Source: Pelobates cultripes (Eukaryota; Chordata; Amphibia; Anura; Pelobatidae). From it: a stretch of 64,000 nucleotides of DNA. Below the pieces are notes generated by a model. The model was not told the origin of the DNA. It saw nothing but the letters and a program-made list of their open reading frames with translations, and searched no databases. Location of the stretch: positions 292,935,310-292,999,309 of the forward strand of contig OW240916.1 in assembly GCA_933207985.1 (NCBI GenBank), in the 5' to 3' direction. The stretch's first letter is position 1; the number at the start of each line of letters is the position of its first letter. A program made the position numbers and the translations under genes. This document shows, piece after piece, positions 10,511 to 20,961 of the stretch.

Positions 10511-11600
10511 CACCGGAGGGCCGGTTCGGAGGGCCGGAACCAACGGACCGGAGCGGACCTCCGGAAAGTGGGACAAGCGGAGCCTGATCACCTCCATAAT
10601 ACAGCCGTTGCCTGTGTTATTCTCCTGTTTTGTGTCGGTCTGTCTCCGAGTCCACTTCCGGCTTCCAGAAGGCTACTAGAGACAGGTAATTAACTCATCC
10701 GGTGTGCCTTTTTAAGGTGAACCTGTCGATTGTCTATCTGCCTCCTGTATTCATTTGTATGTGTGTGTGTGTGTTTCTCATACCTCTGATAAGTTAGCTT
10801 GACTGCCTAGCGGGCAGGGGACGCATTACAGCCGGTGGGGCTGGGATTTTAAGTTTGCTTGACTGCCTAGCGGGCAGGGGACGCATTACAGCCGGTGGGG
10901 CTGGGATTTTACAGCCGGTGGGGCTGGGATTTTACAGCCGGTGGGGCTGGGATTTTACAGCCGGTGGGGCTGGGATTTTACAGCCGGTAGGGCTGGGATT
11001 TTAAGTTAGCTTGACTGCCTAGCGGGCAGGGGACGCATTACAGCCGGTGGGGCTGGGATTTTGTTTGTTTATTACTGTGCTCCCATTAGTACCTGTGTTA
11101 TACTGGGACCAGCCTGGTGGGTGAAGGCTGAGGATTGCTATACTTCGATTATTTGGCACCGGTGTCATTAACATGTACATGGCCATTTTACTCTCTGTCA
11201 TTCTGTGGTTTTTGTTTAATTGTTGTTACAGCGTGGGTACCCTTGGTGTGTGTGTGTGTATTGTGTGGTTAGTTCTGGACTCCGGAGTTTATGCTCATTT
11301 ATATGTTTGTGATTTTTGCAAATGTCTTCTCATTAGCACAGCCACGTTCATCTTTTCTTTTGTGCTTTATCTCTCCTGTGCCTGTTGCCCAGAGCTGTGT
11401 TAGTCACCCACGCTCATTCGCTCCCGTCCGTGACCACCACTCCGGGTGGGCGGATCTCCGTGACTAGTCTACGTTTGGGGAAGACGCACGGGGCTCAAGT
11501 TCTCGTGGCAGTCGAGCACTGTAGACACTCTTTTTCCCTCCTTCCTTATACCTCCTCTATTCATCTGTCTTTAACGAGTGGCACGCTTTGATTAATCAAG
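10511..11600 (+). other. ERV-A leader with possible splice donor
   Basis: About 1.1 kb separates the primer site from the gag ATG, longer than usual. CAGGTAATT at about 10,683-10,691 is a plausible major splice donor for env mRNA, which is inference. Small open frames such as 11,173-11,403 have no recognisable motif. The packaging signal presumably lies here. Confidence 0.5.
10795..11062 (+). repeat. Compound minisatellite in ERV-A leader
   Basis: A roughly 60-bp unit (TTGACTGCCTAGCGGGCAGG followed by an ACGCATTACAGCCGG part) occurs three times, at about 10,800, 10,860 and 11,010. Between the second and third copies, a shorter unit of about 23 bp (ACAGCCGGTGGGGCTGGGAT plus TTT) is repeated in tandem several times, one copy having GGTAGGG. 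The array lies between the primer site and gag. Confidence 0.88.
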
Positions 11601-12320
11601 ATGGGGCAGGAGCATGCTAGACCTGCTAAGGGCTTGTTGGCTTGTGACATTGTGAAAGAAAGGGCAGGGGAGGATGCAATGATGAAACTCAAAAAGATTG
11701 CTAAGGTGTGTGGCTTCCAGATGTTGCCCAGTGGGAGATTGCAGCCAGAGTTTTGGAGAAAGCTACTCATAGACAAGGAAGGTTTATTGTTGGATAACGG
11801 ACTCACAAAGGTTGCAGAGGCTTGGTATCGTGTAGCTAGAGGTTTAAAACGGGAAGGATGGGTCGAGGAAGAGTTGGAGTTTGAAGGGCAAATCGTACAT
11901 GTTTACCATAGGAGTGTTCACAATGATGATGTTGTTTCTATTGTTCCACGGCCACCACCCTATGATGGCGCCCAGAGCACAACAGTAACTTCCCGCCCTG
12001 CTTCCCCCGTCACAGCACAGACCCCACCCCCCGGGGGCGTGCCTTCAGCCCCCACCCCCCTATGTCCCGTGCTCGGGGTAGATGGAGCTTACTATTTCCC
12101 AGTGCCACACCACTCGTTCCCACCCACTCCCGTGCACCAACCCTCCTGTGACCAAACCCCCTCTTCCAACCATCATCCTGTCTTGTCCATCGCAGCTCCC
12201 CCACCTCCATGCCCCCCATGTTATCTTTCCCAGGGCCTGTCCTTACTCCGAGTACTGCCCCGACTATTCCCGCCTCAACTATCGAAGTCCCCTCCTCCTC
12301 TCAATCCCTCTCCACCCTGA
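11601..12320 (+). pseudogene. gag: ERV-A gag N-terminal part (matrix), frame broken
   Basis: The frame starts MGQ, giving the glycine-2 N-myristoylation signal of retroviral matrix proteins that target the plasma membrane. The first ~115 residues are an alpha-helical, basic matrix-like domain. A PPPY late-domain motif lies at residues 118-121 (11,952-11,963), the type that recruits NEDD4-family ligases for budding. Beyond about residue 130 the protein becomes proline-rich. The frame ends at 12,320 while the rest of gag continues in another frame from 12,209, so there is a frameshift in or near the C-rich run at about 12,190-12,220. The start is chosen for its position after the leader and the myristoylation signal. 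Confidence 0.85.
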
Positions 12321-14752
12321 GTACCCCGTCACTGGTAAACCCCGTTCCCTCACCCTCTTCGTCCGTCCTACGTCCTGCGCCCCCCGCTCCTACCCACTCA
12401 ACCGACCCCGTCTCCCCGGACCCCTGTCCCCCGGTTGACTCTCCTTCTCCGGTACCCTCAGGAATCCCCGTGATCCCTACCCCTGCATCCCCATTGTCCC
12501 CCACTCCTACTCATCCCCTCTCCTCCTCCTCCTCCTCCTCCTCCTCTTCCAAGGATCCCCCGTCCCTACTCTCCGCTCTCATGAATCTTGTCCAGCCCGT
12601 TAGTCCCGGTTCCCTTGCCTCCGCCCCCTTACCCACAGATTCCCCTCCCATCCTCAAGGTCTCTCCTACTACTCCTCCTCCAGTGTTTCCTCCTCCTGAA
12701 GCCCCAGCCCCCTCCACCCTGTTGCATCCCACTCCCGCGGCCGATTTGCCGTCCCTGATCTCCGCCCTCATCGCCCTAACCCAACCCATTGCCGTCACCC
12801 CTCCAGCTCCTCCTCCAGTATTACCTCCTCCTGAAACCCCGGCCCCCTCTACCTCGTTGCCTCCCACTCCCGCGGCTGATTTGCCGTCCCTGATTTCTGT
12901 CCTCACTGCCCTAACCCAACCCCCCGTTGCCACCCCTCCAGCCCCTTCTCCCGTGTTATCTCCCCCCGACACCCCTGCTCCCCCGACCTTATCACAGCCC
13001 CTTGATCCCATCCCTCTGACCCCTTCCCCCGTGACCTCTGACGCACCCATGCCCGATGACCTGTCTGGCTCGATATCCGCCCTCTTCACTGCTGTTACTT
13101 CCCTGGTTAATTCTGCGATTCCCGTGCCGCCTCCCATTGACGTACCTCCTCTTCCTCCTCCCCCTCCCCCCGAGCCTCCAACCCCACCCTTGTCTCCTGC
13201 CGATATCCCCGAGCCCTCCGATCCAATCTCCGCCCTTGCAAATGTCCTAAACACCCACCTTTCGCGCCCAACCCAACCGGCCCCCGTGACAGCCCCTTCC
13301 ACAGCCTTGGTCCCTCGAGTCCCTTCCGCCAGTCCTAGTTACCCAATCATGGTGGTTGGATCCGAGGTGTCAGGGACATCTGACCAGCCCTATGCGATGG
13401 GTGCCTCCCCCCAGGCCTCGGGTTTCCACCCAGCTACCTCACCTGTCACCGCCCTCCCTGTTGTCCCCGCTACAGCTACTCCTGAGACTACTCTCCGCCG
13501 TGGCCCAGTGCCGCCCGAAGAGGTAGTTGTGGTTGACCAGAATTCACCCCACCTGGGGGTGAATAGGCTCCCCCAACAGCAAACTATCCCTCAGGGATAT
13601 ACCCCGATCAACCATGGTGCGGATGGTGCACCACCTATGTATGTTACCTTTAACCCTTCCCAAGCTGCTACCCTTGTGACCTCACTCCCTGATCCTGAAA
13701 AACACCCCATGCCCTTTTTCCGTAGGATGGCTCAGATCCGTAAAACATACTCCGCTGCTTGGCGGGATCTTATTAGTCTATGTGAAATAAAGGCTGGTGA
13801 TGCATACTGGCCAATCATGGAACGGAGCTTTAATGATGCTCCACTTACTTCTGATACTGACTTTCGTTCTGGTGAAATTTTTTGTGAACAGCTTCGTGCC
13901 TGGGCACAGGATAAACTAGCAGATCAGGCTACTTGCATTAATGATATCCTACAGGACAAACTTGAGACAGTTGAAAAGTATCACTCTAGGTTGACTCAGA
14001 CTTTTTCAGACTTAGGGTTTAGTACTTACAACAAAGCACACACCCAGATACTATCTGCAGCTTTTGTGGCAGGGCTTATGGAACACATTCGTAAGGGTTT
14101 AATTTTGGCTCGGCCTGAGTATAGAATTATTCCACTGGACACTCTTTTGTTGGTAGCCAAGGGCTTAGAGTCTGTTTTGCTTCCTACACAGCGTAGAACT
14201 AGTCCTCTGATGTATGCTACCTCCGCCCCAATCGCAGGTCCAACCCAGGGACCTCAGATGCTCCCCCAACAGTACACCCAGTCCCCCCAGACACTGCCTG
14301 CACCAATTCCCATCTCCCGTGACCGGACTGTCACGACAATCCGGACCTGCTTTAATTGTAATCAGCCAGGTCACTTTAGGAGAGATTGCCCACACCCTAG
14401 AGTGTTCCGCCAGCAGACCCTCCGGTACCAAAACCCCCATGTCACCAGCTACAACTTCCCCTCCACTGGTTATCTCCCTGCCCTACCCCATCCACAGTTG
14501 CCTCAGTTACCTCCTCCACCTCCTCCCCCTCCGCCTCCTGAGTACTCCCAAGCCCGGCTCCCCGCAGCAGAAGCCCGTGCATACACTTCGCCCTCCGCTG
14601 AAGGGTATGATACTGATGACTTCCAAGACAACCAACCTCATCCCCGCCATGCCCTCCGTCCATCCCGCCCCCCCGTGCATACTGCTAACCCTCCTTCCAC
14701 TTCCCGCCGGTACCAGGGACCAGATCAGGCCCACCTAGATTTATTGCAATAG
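12209..14752 (+). pseudogene. gag: ERV-A gag main part (Pro-rich, capsid, nucleocapsid)
   Basis: This 847-codon open frame continues gag in a different frame from the matrix part. Residues ~1-430 are an unusually long Pro/Ser/Thr-rich linker with internal repeats. The capsid-like region spans about 13,610-14,210 (segments DLISLCEIKAGDAYW and ARPEYRIIPLDTLLL). A single C-x2-C-x4-H-x4-C zinc knuckle at 14,348-14,389 is the nucleocapsid RNA-binding motif. A second proline run and an acidic tail follow. The frame ends in CAA TAG G at 14,750-14,752, with pro in the same frame beyond it. ERV-B carries the same capsid and nucleocapsid, so the 12,209 ATG is just the first Met after the frameshift, not a real start. 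Confidence 0.87.
12676..13090 (+). repeat. 135-bp coding tandem repeats in ERV-A gag
   Basis: Two clear and one partial unit of about 135 bp (45 codons) start near 12,681, 12,816 and 12,950, each with a run such as PPVLPPPETPAPS and then DLPSLISALIALTQP. A degenerate fourth core (DLSGSISALFTAV) follows near 13,060. Because the unit is a multiple of three, the frame is preserved. Confidence 0.8.
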
Positions 14753-15253
14753 GTAACTGGCAAGCCTGTGTCAGCAACCCCTGCCATGGCAGTGTCTGCG
14801 GGGGATGGGGGAGGACCTTTGGCTACTGTAGTTCTCCCTGTGGAGGGTCACCCAACCACCTTTTTAGTTGACACAGGTGCAGCCCGTAGTGTTCTTAGAG
14901 AACAAGACCTGCCAGACCCTTCCTTTCTGTCTGACACCGATGTCTCCTGTGTTGGGGTGGATGGTACACTACGTAGTAACCCCCTTACTAAGCTCTTACA
15001 TGTAGGTTCACACATTCTGTCCCGTTTTGTTGTTTCTTCCACTTGCCCCATTAACCTCCTAGGTGCCGATGTCCTCTCTCGGCTCCAGGCTTCCATTACC
15101 TTTACTGCAGATGGACAAGTTGAGTTAACAACCCCCTTATCACAAAAAGATACTTCTGTACTCTGCTCACTCCCCATCTTGTTGAACCTAACTGACAATA
15201 CAGGGAATGTACGGGTCACACACACCCCCAGTGCTCTGGATCGTATCCCCTAA
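14753..15253 (+). pseudogene. pro: ERV-A protease, ended by nonsense codon
   Basis: Reading on in the gag frame past the UAG gives an aspartic protease with the active-site triplet in DTGA (14,870-14,881), a VLREQDL segment and the second-half motif LLGADVLSRL. Retroviral protease cleaves the Gag and Gag-Pol precursors. The first ATG after the stop is at 14,768, but by analogy with gammaretroviruses expression would come from stop-codon readthrough. A TAA at 15,251-15,253 truncates the frame where ERV-B reads a sense codon. The reverse transcriptase continues in the same frame after it. Confidence 0.85.
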
Positions 15254-16669
15254 GAACTTTGGTCCACCGGCCCGGATGATATTGGACGCTTACATGTACC
15301 CCCCGTCTTGGTCCAGCTCCTGCCTGGAGCACTTCCTCCTCGTAGACCTCAGTACCCTCTGAAGCCAGCACAAGCTGAACCCATCACCAAACAAGTTGAG
15401 TCTCTGCTTGCCAAAGGTGCCCTTATCAAGTGCACATCTCCATGCAACACCCCACTATTCCCTGTTAAAAAGCGAACTGTTAAAGGTCAACCCGATCAGT
15501 ACCGCATGGTACAGGACCTCCGTGCCGTTAATGAAGTAACCATAAAGGACACTGCTATTGTCCCAAACCCCCATACCCTTTTGTCCCAAGTGCCACCAAA
15601 TTCAACAATTTTTACTGATGTGGATCTAGCTAATGCCTTTTTCAGTGTCCCCCTTGACCCTTCCTGCCGTTTTCTCTTCGCCTTCACACATGAAGGACAA
15701 CAATATACCTGGACTGTTATGCCTCAGGGAGCTCAGAACTCTCCCACACAGTTTGCTCATGCCATGTCTCTAGTTTTGGATCCCTGGCAGAAATCTCATC
15801 TGGATGTTGTTCTACTTCAATATGTTGATGACCTCCTTCTCTGTGCTCCTGATTTGCTTATTGCAGAACGTGACTCCGAAGATCTCCTATGTTTCCTCGC
15901 TGCTGCAGGGTGCAAGGCCTCCAAATCAAAGCTACAATGGTGCCGGCCCTCTGTGGTCTTCTTGGGACATTGCCTTTCCCATGGCACCAAACATCTAACC
16001 TTACAACGGGTGCAAGCTATCCTTCAACTCCCATTACCTGCAACCCACCACTCTCTTCATGCTTTCTTGGGTCTCATCACATACTGCAGGTCCTGGATAC
16101 CTGAAGCATCCAAACTCATGCAGCCACTCTATGATGCACTCCGGAGTGAGCCCTTTCACCTCACTGAAGAAACTATTAACTGTTTCCATACTCTGAAAAG
16201 AGCTATTGCTTCTGCACCTGCTTTGGGCCTACCCAACTACCAACTCTCTTTCAATTTGTTTGTCTCTGAGAAATCAGGACATGCTTCCGGAGTCCTTACT
16301 CAGAAACATGGGTCCAGACAACGGCCTATTGGCTATTTTTCCTGCATGCTTGACCCTGTTGCAAGGGGCAGCCCCTCTTGCCTCCGTGCTGTGTTTGCCG
16401 CCAGTGCCCTCCTGGACAAGACTAACGACTTTGTTCTTGGTCATCACCTGACAGTGTTGGCCCCTCATGACATTACTGCTATCCTGCAACAAGTTCAACC
16501 CAAGCACCTTTCCTCCCAACGCCACCTCCGCCTGCAAACCTCATTGCTTTTACCTGACAATGTGAAACTCCAGAGATGCCTTACCCTGAATCCAGCCACT
16601 CTTCTGCCACTTCCCAAGGGGGGAATTGTGTACCACTGGTATAGCCTGGATATCAACCCGGAGTTCTAA
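15254..16669 (+). pseudogene. pol: ERV-A reverse transcriptase, frame broken downstream
   Basis: The RT domain is in the same frame as protease. Visible motifs: DLRAVNEV, a fingers/palm segment with DVDLANAFF, MPQGAQNSP, and the catalytic YVDD at 15,821-15,832. The thumb/connection region follows, with FLGLITYCRSWIP and an ERV1-like CLRAVFAASALL. The frame terminates at a TAA at 16,667-16,669. Compared with ERV-B, there is a single-base loss just before this point, after which the remaining pol continues in another frame. RT copies the RNA genome into DNA. The first ATG (15,308) is not a genuine start. Confidence 0.88.
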
Positions 16670-18846
16670 CAGATCTGCAACTACCTGCACTTGCACCTCC
16701 ACATGATGAACAATCAGTGGCCCTACCTCACTGTATCTTGTGGGTTAGGGATGAACCAGGCCCTGATATGAACTATGAGAAAGAAGTATTCCAACTCAAA
16801 GAAATCCAAATTACCCTGACTGACTTGTTTTGGGACCTCACAGGTACCATGCTCATCTTGGTCCACCTCCCAGAGAGTGTGACACATCTCTATCACCATT
16901 GGGAAACATCGATCCCACACATATCTTTCACCAGACCCCCCGACATCTCGTGGAAAGACCTAGGCCCGATGGCCAAAACCTGGAGTCAAATGACCCCAGA
17001 ACAATTGACTTCTACGGGGGTCAACAAAAAGACTATTAATTACTGTACAGCTGGGTACCCCAGGTACCACACAGAAGCCTGTGAGGATCCACTCACCACA
17101 GACTGTGACCTCGATATCCCTCATGATTGTTTTGAACAAATGAAAATGGAAACTACACACCTACCAACTGTCTATGAAGCTGCATTACTCAACCCGGACC
17201 AAACACTATTTGTGGATGGGTCAAGATTTGCTGATGAACAGGGACAATACCACACTGGGTATGCAGTCACCACAGAATGCCAAGTATTGCAAGCAGCTGC
17301 CCTACAACCAACTAAGTCCGCTCAAGAAGCTGAATTGACAGCCCTAACTGCGGCCTGCAAATTGTCTGAAGGGTTACGTGTCAACATTTACACGGATTCA
17401 AGATATGCCCTGGGAGTAGCACATGACTTTGGCCTAATTTGGAAGACCAGAGGATTTCTAACGGCCACTGGTACCCCAGTAAAGCATGGGGCAGCCATTG
17501 CAGAGCTGATGGATGCATTGGAACTTCCAGCAGAAGTGGCAGTACTGAAAGTAAAAGCCCATGGAAGACTAGACACAGAAGAAGCACGTGGCAATCACCT
17601 AGCCGATCAAGCAGCTAAGGAAGCAGCACGGCAAAGATGGGAAGTGGACAGAAGAGTGGCCACTGATACATTACCTATCTACACTATGCAAACATTGCCT
17701 ACAGATCTTAGGCTTCTGAAGGAACAGCAAGCTGCCGCTACTCCCCAAGAGAAACAAGGTTGGAAGAATAAAGGAGCTGTACTCCGTGATGATGTTTACA
17801 CCATCAATCTCAAGTTCTGCTTACCCAGAAGTATGTACCCAGCGGTGGTCCAATGGGCTCATGGGCCAGCTCACCTGTCAAAACTCCTGATGAACTCACT
17901 GATTGACAAGTATTTTGAAGCACCAGGCATCACTACCTTAACACAGAATTACTGTAAGTCTTGTACTATATGTGCTAAATGCAATCCTGGAAAAATTATA
18001 AAGACCGCATCTAATCACCTAGCCAAGCCGCAATACCCCTTCCAGAGGATCCAGATTGATCACATTCAGATGCCAAAGAGTGGACGTTATGAATATGCAT
18101 TGGTCATAGTGGACATGTTTTCAGGATGGCCAGAGGCCTTCCCAGTGACTAACCTCACCGCGAGGACTACAGCCAAGTATCTTCTGACAGAAATTGTTTG
18201 CCGCTATGGGGTCCCAGAAGTGATTGAAAGTGACCAGGGGACCTCCTTTACTGCCTCGCTAACACGGGAAGTCTGGTCAGCACTGGGGGTGACCCTTGCA
18301 TTCCACACACCATATCACCCACAGAGTAGTGGTAAGGTAGAACGCATGAATGGCACTTTGAAAGCCAGAATGCTTAAGATGTCACAAGAAACTAACATGC
18401 CCTGGCCCGAGAGTCTTCCACTGGCATTGTTTAGTGTAAGGTACACACCTAGGGGAAAATACAGCCTATCACCCTATGAGATTTTGTTTGGTACAGCACC
18501 TAGGTTGGGTTGTTACTTTCCCCAGCAGCTTCAGATTCAGTCAGATGCTATGGTAGACTATGTGACCGCTCTCTCTCATGCCCTGACCAAAATACATGCC
18601 CAAGTGTTTTCTTCTATTCCAGAACCTGAGTCGAATACAGGTACACACAAGCTGCTCCCTGGTGACTGGGTTATGGTCAAGAAGTTTCTCAGGAAACACA
18701 CCCTAGAACCGAGATTTGATGGTCCTTACCAAGTGCTCCTGATTACAGCAACGTCAGTTAAACTAGCTGGGAAGAGTTCCTGGATACACGCTTCACATTG
18801 CAAAAAAGTGCCTGCTCCAGAAGAGGCTGTTCCTGCCGAAACATGA
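16670..18846 (+). pseudogene. pol: ERV-A RNase H and integrase part of pol
   Basis: A 709-codon frame (first ATG 16,717), shifted relative to the RT frame. RNase H is marked by LFVDGSRF near 17,207 and IYTDSRYALG. Integrase follows, with an HHCC zinc-binding domain (H..H, then CKSCTICAKC near 17,957), the DDE core with catalytic codons at 18,058-18,060 (Asp), 18,232-18,234 (Asp) and 18,340-18,342 (Glu), a D,D-35-E spacing, and a C-terminal DNA-binding domain. It ends at 18,846, overlapping the env ATG by four bases. The domain sequence is open, but no continuous pol can be made because of the upstream frame change and nonsense codon. Confidence 0.88.
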
Positions 18847-20759
18847 ATTTATTATGTGTCTTGTGTTTTCTTATGTTGTTGCACTTTGCTTGGGCCCAAC
18901 AAGTGGCCATAACCAAAGATAATCATGTTTACACTTTCTGGTACAACTCTTCTAACACTGATGTAGCTACATACACCTTTGATTACTGTGACATAGTTAC
19001 TTGTACATTTCCACAAACACAATATGCAGCCATATACAAAGACATACCTAACAAAAAGGATCCATACATTTGTGTGACCGGAGGAACTTGGGGACACCAT
19101 TGTAGTTCATGGAAAGCTGCCGGGTGGAATACAGGTAGGCCATGGGGCTACAGACCTCAGGTTGCACTGGACAGACTTGACAAGGACGGGAAACCCCTAC
19201 TTTCCAGAATGACTCTGAGTAAACCCACAGGGTCAACCTCCATTAAACTTACCCTGAACATAGAACACCCTAGCCCAAGGGACGCGGGGGAATATGTGAT
19301 GGGGATGTACTGGAAGGGGGGTGGCTCACATAATGCATTGGGGACATTCTACCTACAAGACATGCTCACCTCCTCAGACTGGGTAGGGACCACTCACATG
19401 ATAATTAACCCATTAAAACCACATATTAAGACTCTACATGACATGGTAGCTATAGCTAACCCCACCTTTGAAGACACTATGGCAGTAGAGACTGGGTTCT
19501 CAGATACTAATTTGTGGCTGGAATGGATGAGGTATAATGCTAACTCACACAACAAAACTAATTGTTATGTATGTGGAGGGGCTAGGCCCCATCTGGGCAC
19601 AGTTCCTCTGAGCTTACCTCCCGAGGTAGAACTATGTGTACTGAGTCTTTATGCACAATCCATCTCTAACTCCTCAACATGTGAATCATGGAAGAAAATC
19701 TACCCGATCACTCATGGACATGTAAAACCACCTGATGGAGTCACCATCTACCCAGGTAACTACACATGTTATACAATACCAAAGAACACTGGTTTACATC
19801 TAGGCAGATTCCCATCAGGATACTGCTCGACTTATCATAATCCACCCGCATCACTGTTAATGAATCACACAAAGACAATCGGTGATATCTATTGGTTATG
19901 TGGTGATAAACAATTGAGGTCCCAATTAGCTGGGCAATGGTGGGGGGAGTGTACCCTAACCAAAGTCATAATGCCTATCCATATTATTCCAGATGGTAGT
20001 CATAACACGTTAAACCCCACACATGTACACTCTAGAACTAAACGAGAGACTCCTATTCGAGGGAGCTTTGACCCCCATGTGTATATTGACGCCATAGGTG
20101 TGCCAAGGGGGGTGCCTAATGAATTCAAAGCAAGAGATGAAGTGGCTGCAGGATTTGAATCCCTAATTCCAATGATAACTGCTAACAAAAATGTCAATTG
20201 GATTAACTACATCTACTATAACCAACAGCGCTTTGTCAACTACACCAGGGATGCCCTACAGGGCCTGGCAGAGCAACTGCAAGCCACTACCCAAATGACA
20301 TTTCAGAACAGAATGGCTCTAGATATGATTTTAGCTGAGAAAGGAGGTGTATGTAAAATCCTCCCTGAGACCATGACATGCTGTACATACATTCCAGACA
20401 ACACTGGGCCCAATGGTAAGGTGACTATGGCTATAGAGAAGCTGGATAATCTTGCAGACGAGCTAAAGAAAAATTCAGGAGTCACTGACACTTGGGACAG
20501 ATGGTTTGGATGGATGAATGGTTGGCAGAGGACCCTCTTCCAGGTGGGGGCAGCTGTTCTTATAATGACCATCATTTTCTTATTTCTGACCTGTTGCGTA
20601 CTCCCTTACATACAGAAGTACTTACAAAAAGCAGTAGATAAGACTATAGTTGACGTGACCCCTACTTTCCTACATCAGGACGTCACAGACCTCGAAGATG
20701 ACACTCCACATACACCCCTTCAAGCACATCAATTCAAACAGACAACTGCTTTCCTGTAG
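18843..20759 (+). CDS. env: ERV-A envelope glycoprotein, open frame
   Basis: 638 codons from ATG 18,843, chosen because it begins a hydrophobic signal peptide (about residues 1-18) and matches the ERV-B start; an upstream in-frame ATG at 18,798 lies inside pol. The surface subunit has many N-glycosylation sites and a C-x-x-C motif (CYVC, residues 241-244). A furin-type R-T-K-R at 398-401 separates it from a 237-residue transmembrane subunit, which holds a fusion-peptide-like region, an immunosuppressive-domain-like stretch (about 488-504), Cys504 and Cys513-Cys514 (C, eight residues, CC), a membrane span at about 565-590 and a ~45-residue tail. Env normally mediates receptor binding and fusion, and spliced mRNA is expected. 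The frame has no stops, but function is untested. Confidence 0.93.
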   Translation: MNLLCVLCFLMLLHFAWAQQVAITKDNHVYTFWYNSSNTDVATYTFDYCDIVTCTFPQTQYAAIYKDIPNKKDPYICVTGGTWGHHCSSWKAAGWNTGRPWGYRPQVALDRLDKDGKPLLSRMTLSKPTGSTSIKLTLNIEHPSPRDAGEYVMGMYWKGGGSHNALGTFYLQDMLTSSDWVGTTHMIINPLKPHIKTLHDMVAIANPTFEDTMAVETGFSDTNLWLEWMRYNANSHNKTNCYVCGGARPHLGTVPLSLPPEVELCVLSLYAQSISNSSTCESWKKIYPITHGHVKPPDGVTIYPGNYTCYTIPKNTGLHLGRFPSGYCSTYHNPPASLLMNHTKTIGDIYWLCGDKQLRSQLAGQWWGECTLTKVIMPIHIIPDGSHNTLNPTHVHSRTKRETPIRGSFDPHVYIDAIGVPRGVPNEFKARDEVAAGFESLIPMITANKNVNWINYIYYNQQRFVNYTRDALQGLAEQLQATTQMTFQNRMALDMILAEKGGVCKILPETMTCCTYIPDNTGPNGKVTMAIEKLDNLADELKKNSGVTDTWDRWFGWMNGWQRTLFQVGAAVLIMTIIFLFLTCCVLPYIQKYLQKAVDKTIVDVTPTFLHQDVTDLEDDTPHTPLQAHQFKQTTAFL

Positions 20760-20948
20760 GGACAGTGTAGGGAAAGCGTCTGTCCTAGCAGGCGAGTCTC
20801 ACGTGTGGAGATGTAGTGGATTAGCCGCTGCGGGTTACCCACGGAGTGAAGTGTTCGATGCTTGCTAAGATAGATGAGCTGTAGGTAATTAGAAGCATAT
20901 CATCAGGGATAAATTAGGGACAGCAACAGTTGTTATGGTAAATAGCCA
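20760..20948 (+). other. ERV-A 3' untranslated segment
   Basis: About 190 bp between env and the polypurine tract, with no open frame. A similar segment follows env in ERV-B (62,323-62,498). Confidence 0.6.
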
Positions 20949-20961
20949 TTTTAGGGGGGAC
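20949..20961 (+). other. ERV-A polypurine tract
   Basis: TTTTAGGGGGGAC lies immediately before the TG of the 3' LTR and is the expected plus-strand primer. The same tract occurs in ERV-B at 62,499-62,510. Confidence 0.8.

Noticed and set aside
12511..13302. 263-codon minus-strand open frame rich in Gly/Glu/Val
   Set aside because: It is the antisense of the Pro-rich, CT-skewed gag linker. Pyrimidine-rich sense sequence lacks antisense stops. No domain is visible.
18798..18842. Upstream in-frame ATG for ERV-A env
   Set aside because: It adds 15 residues ahead of a normal signal peptide, lies in pol, and has no counterpart in the ERV-B env frame.
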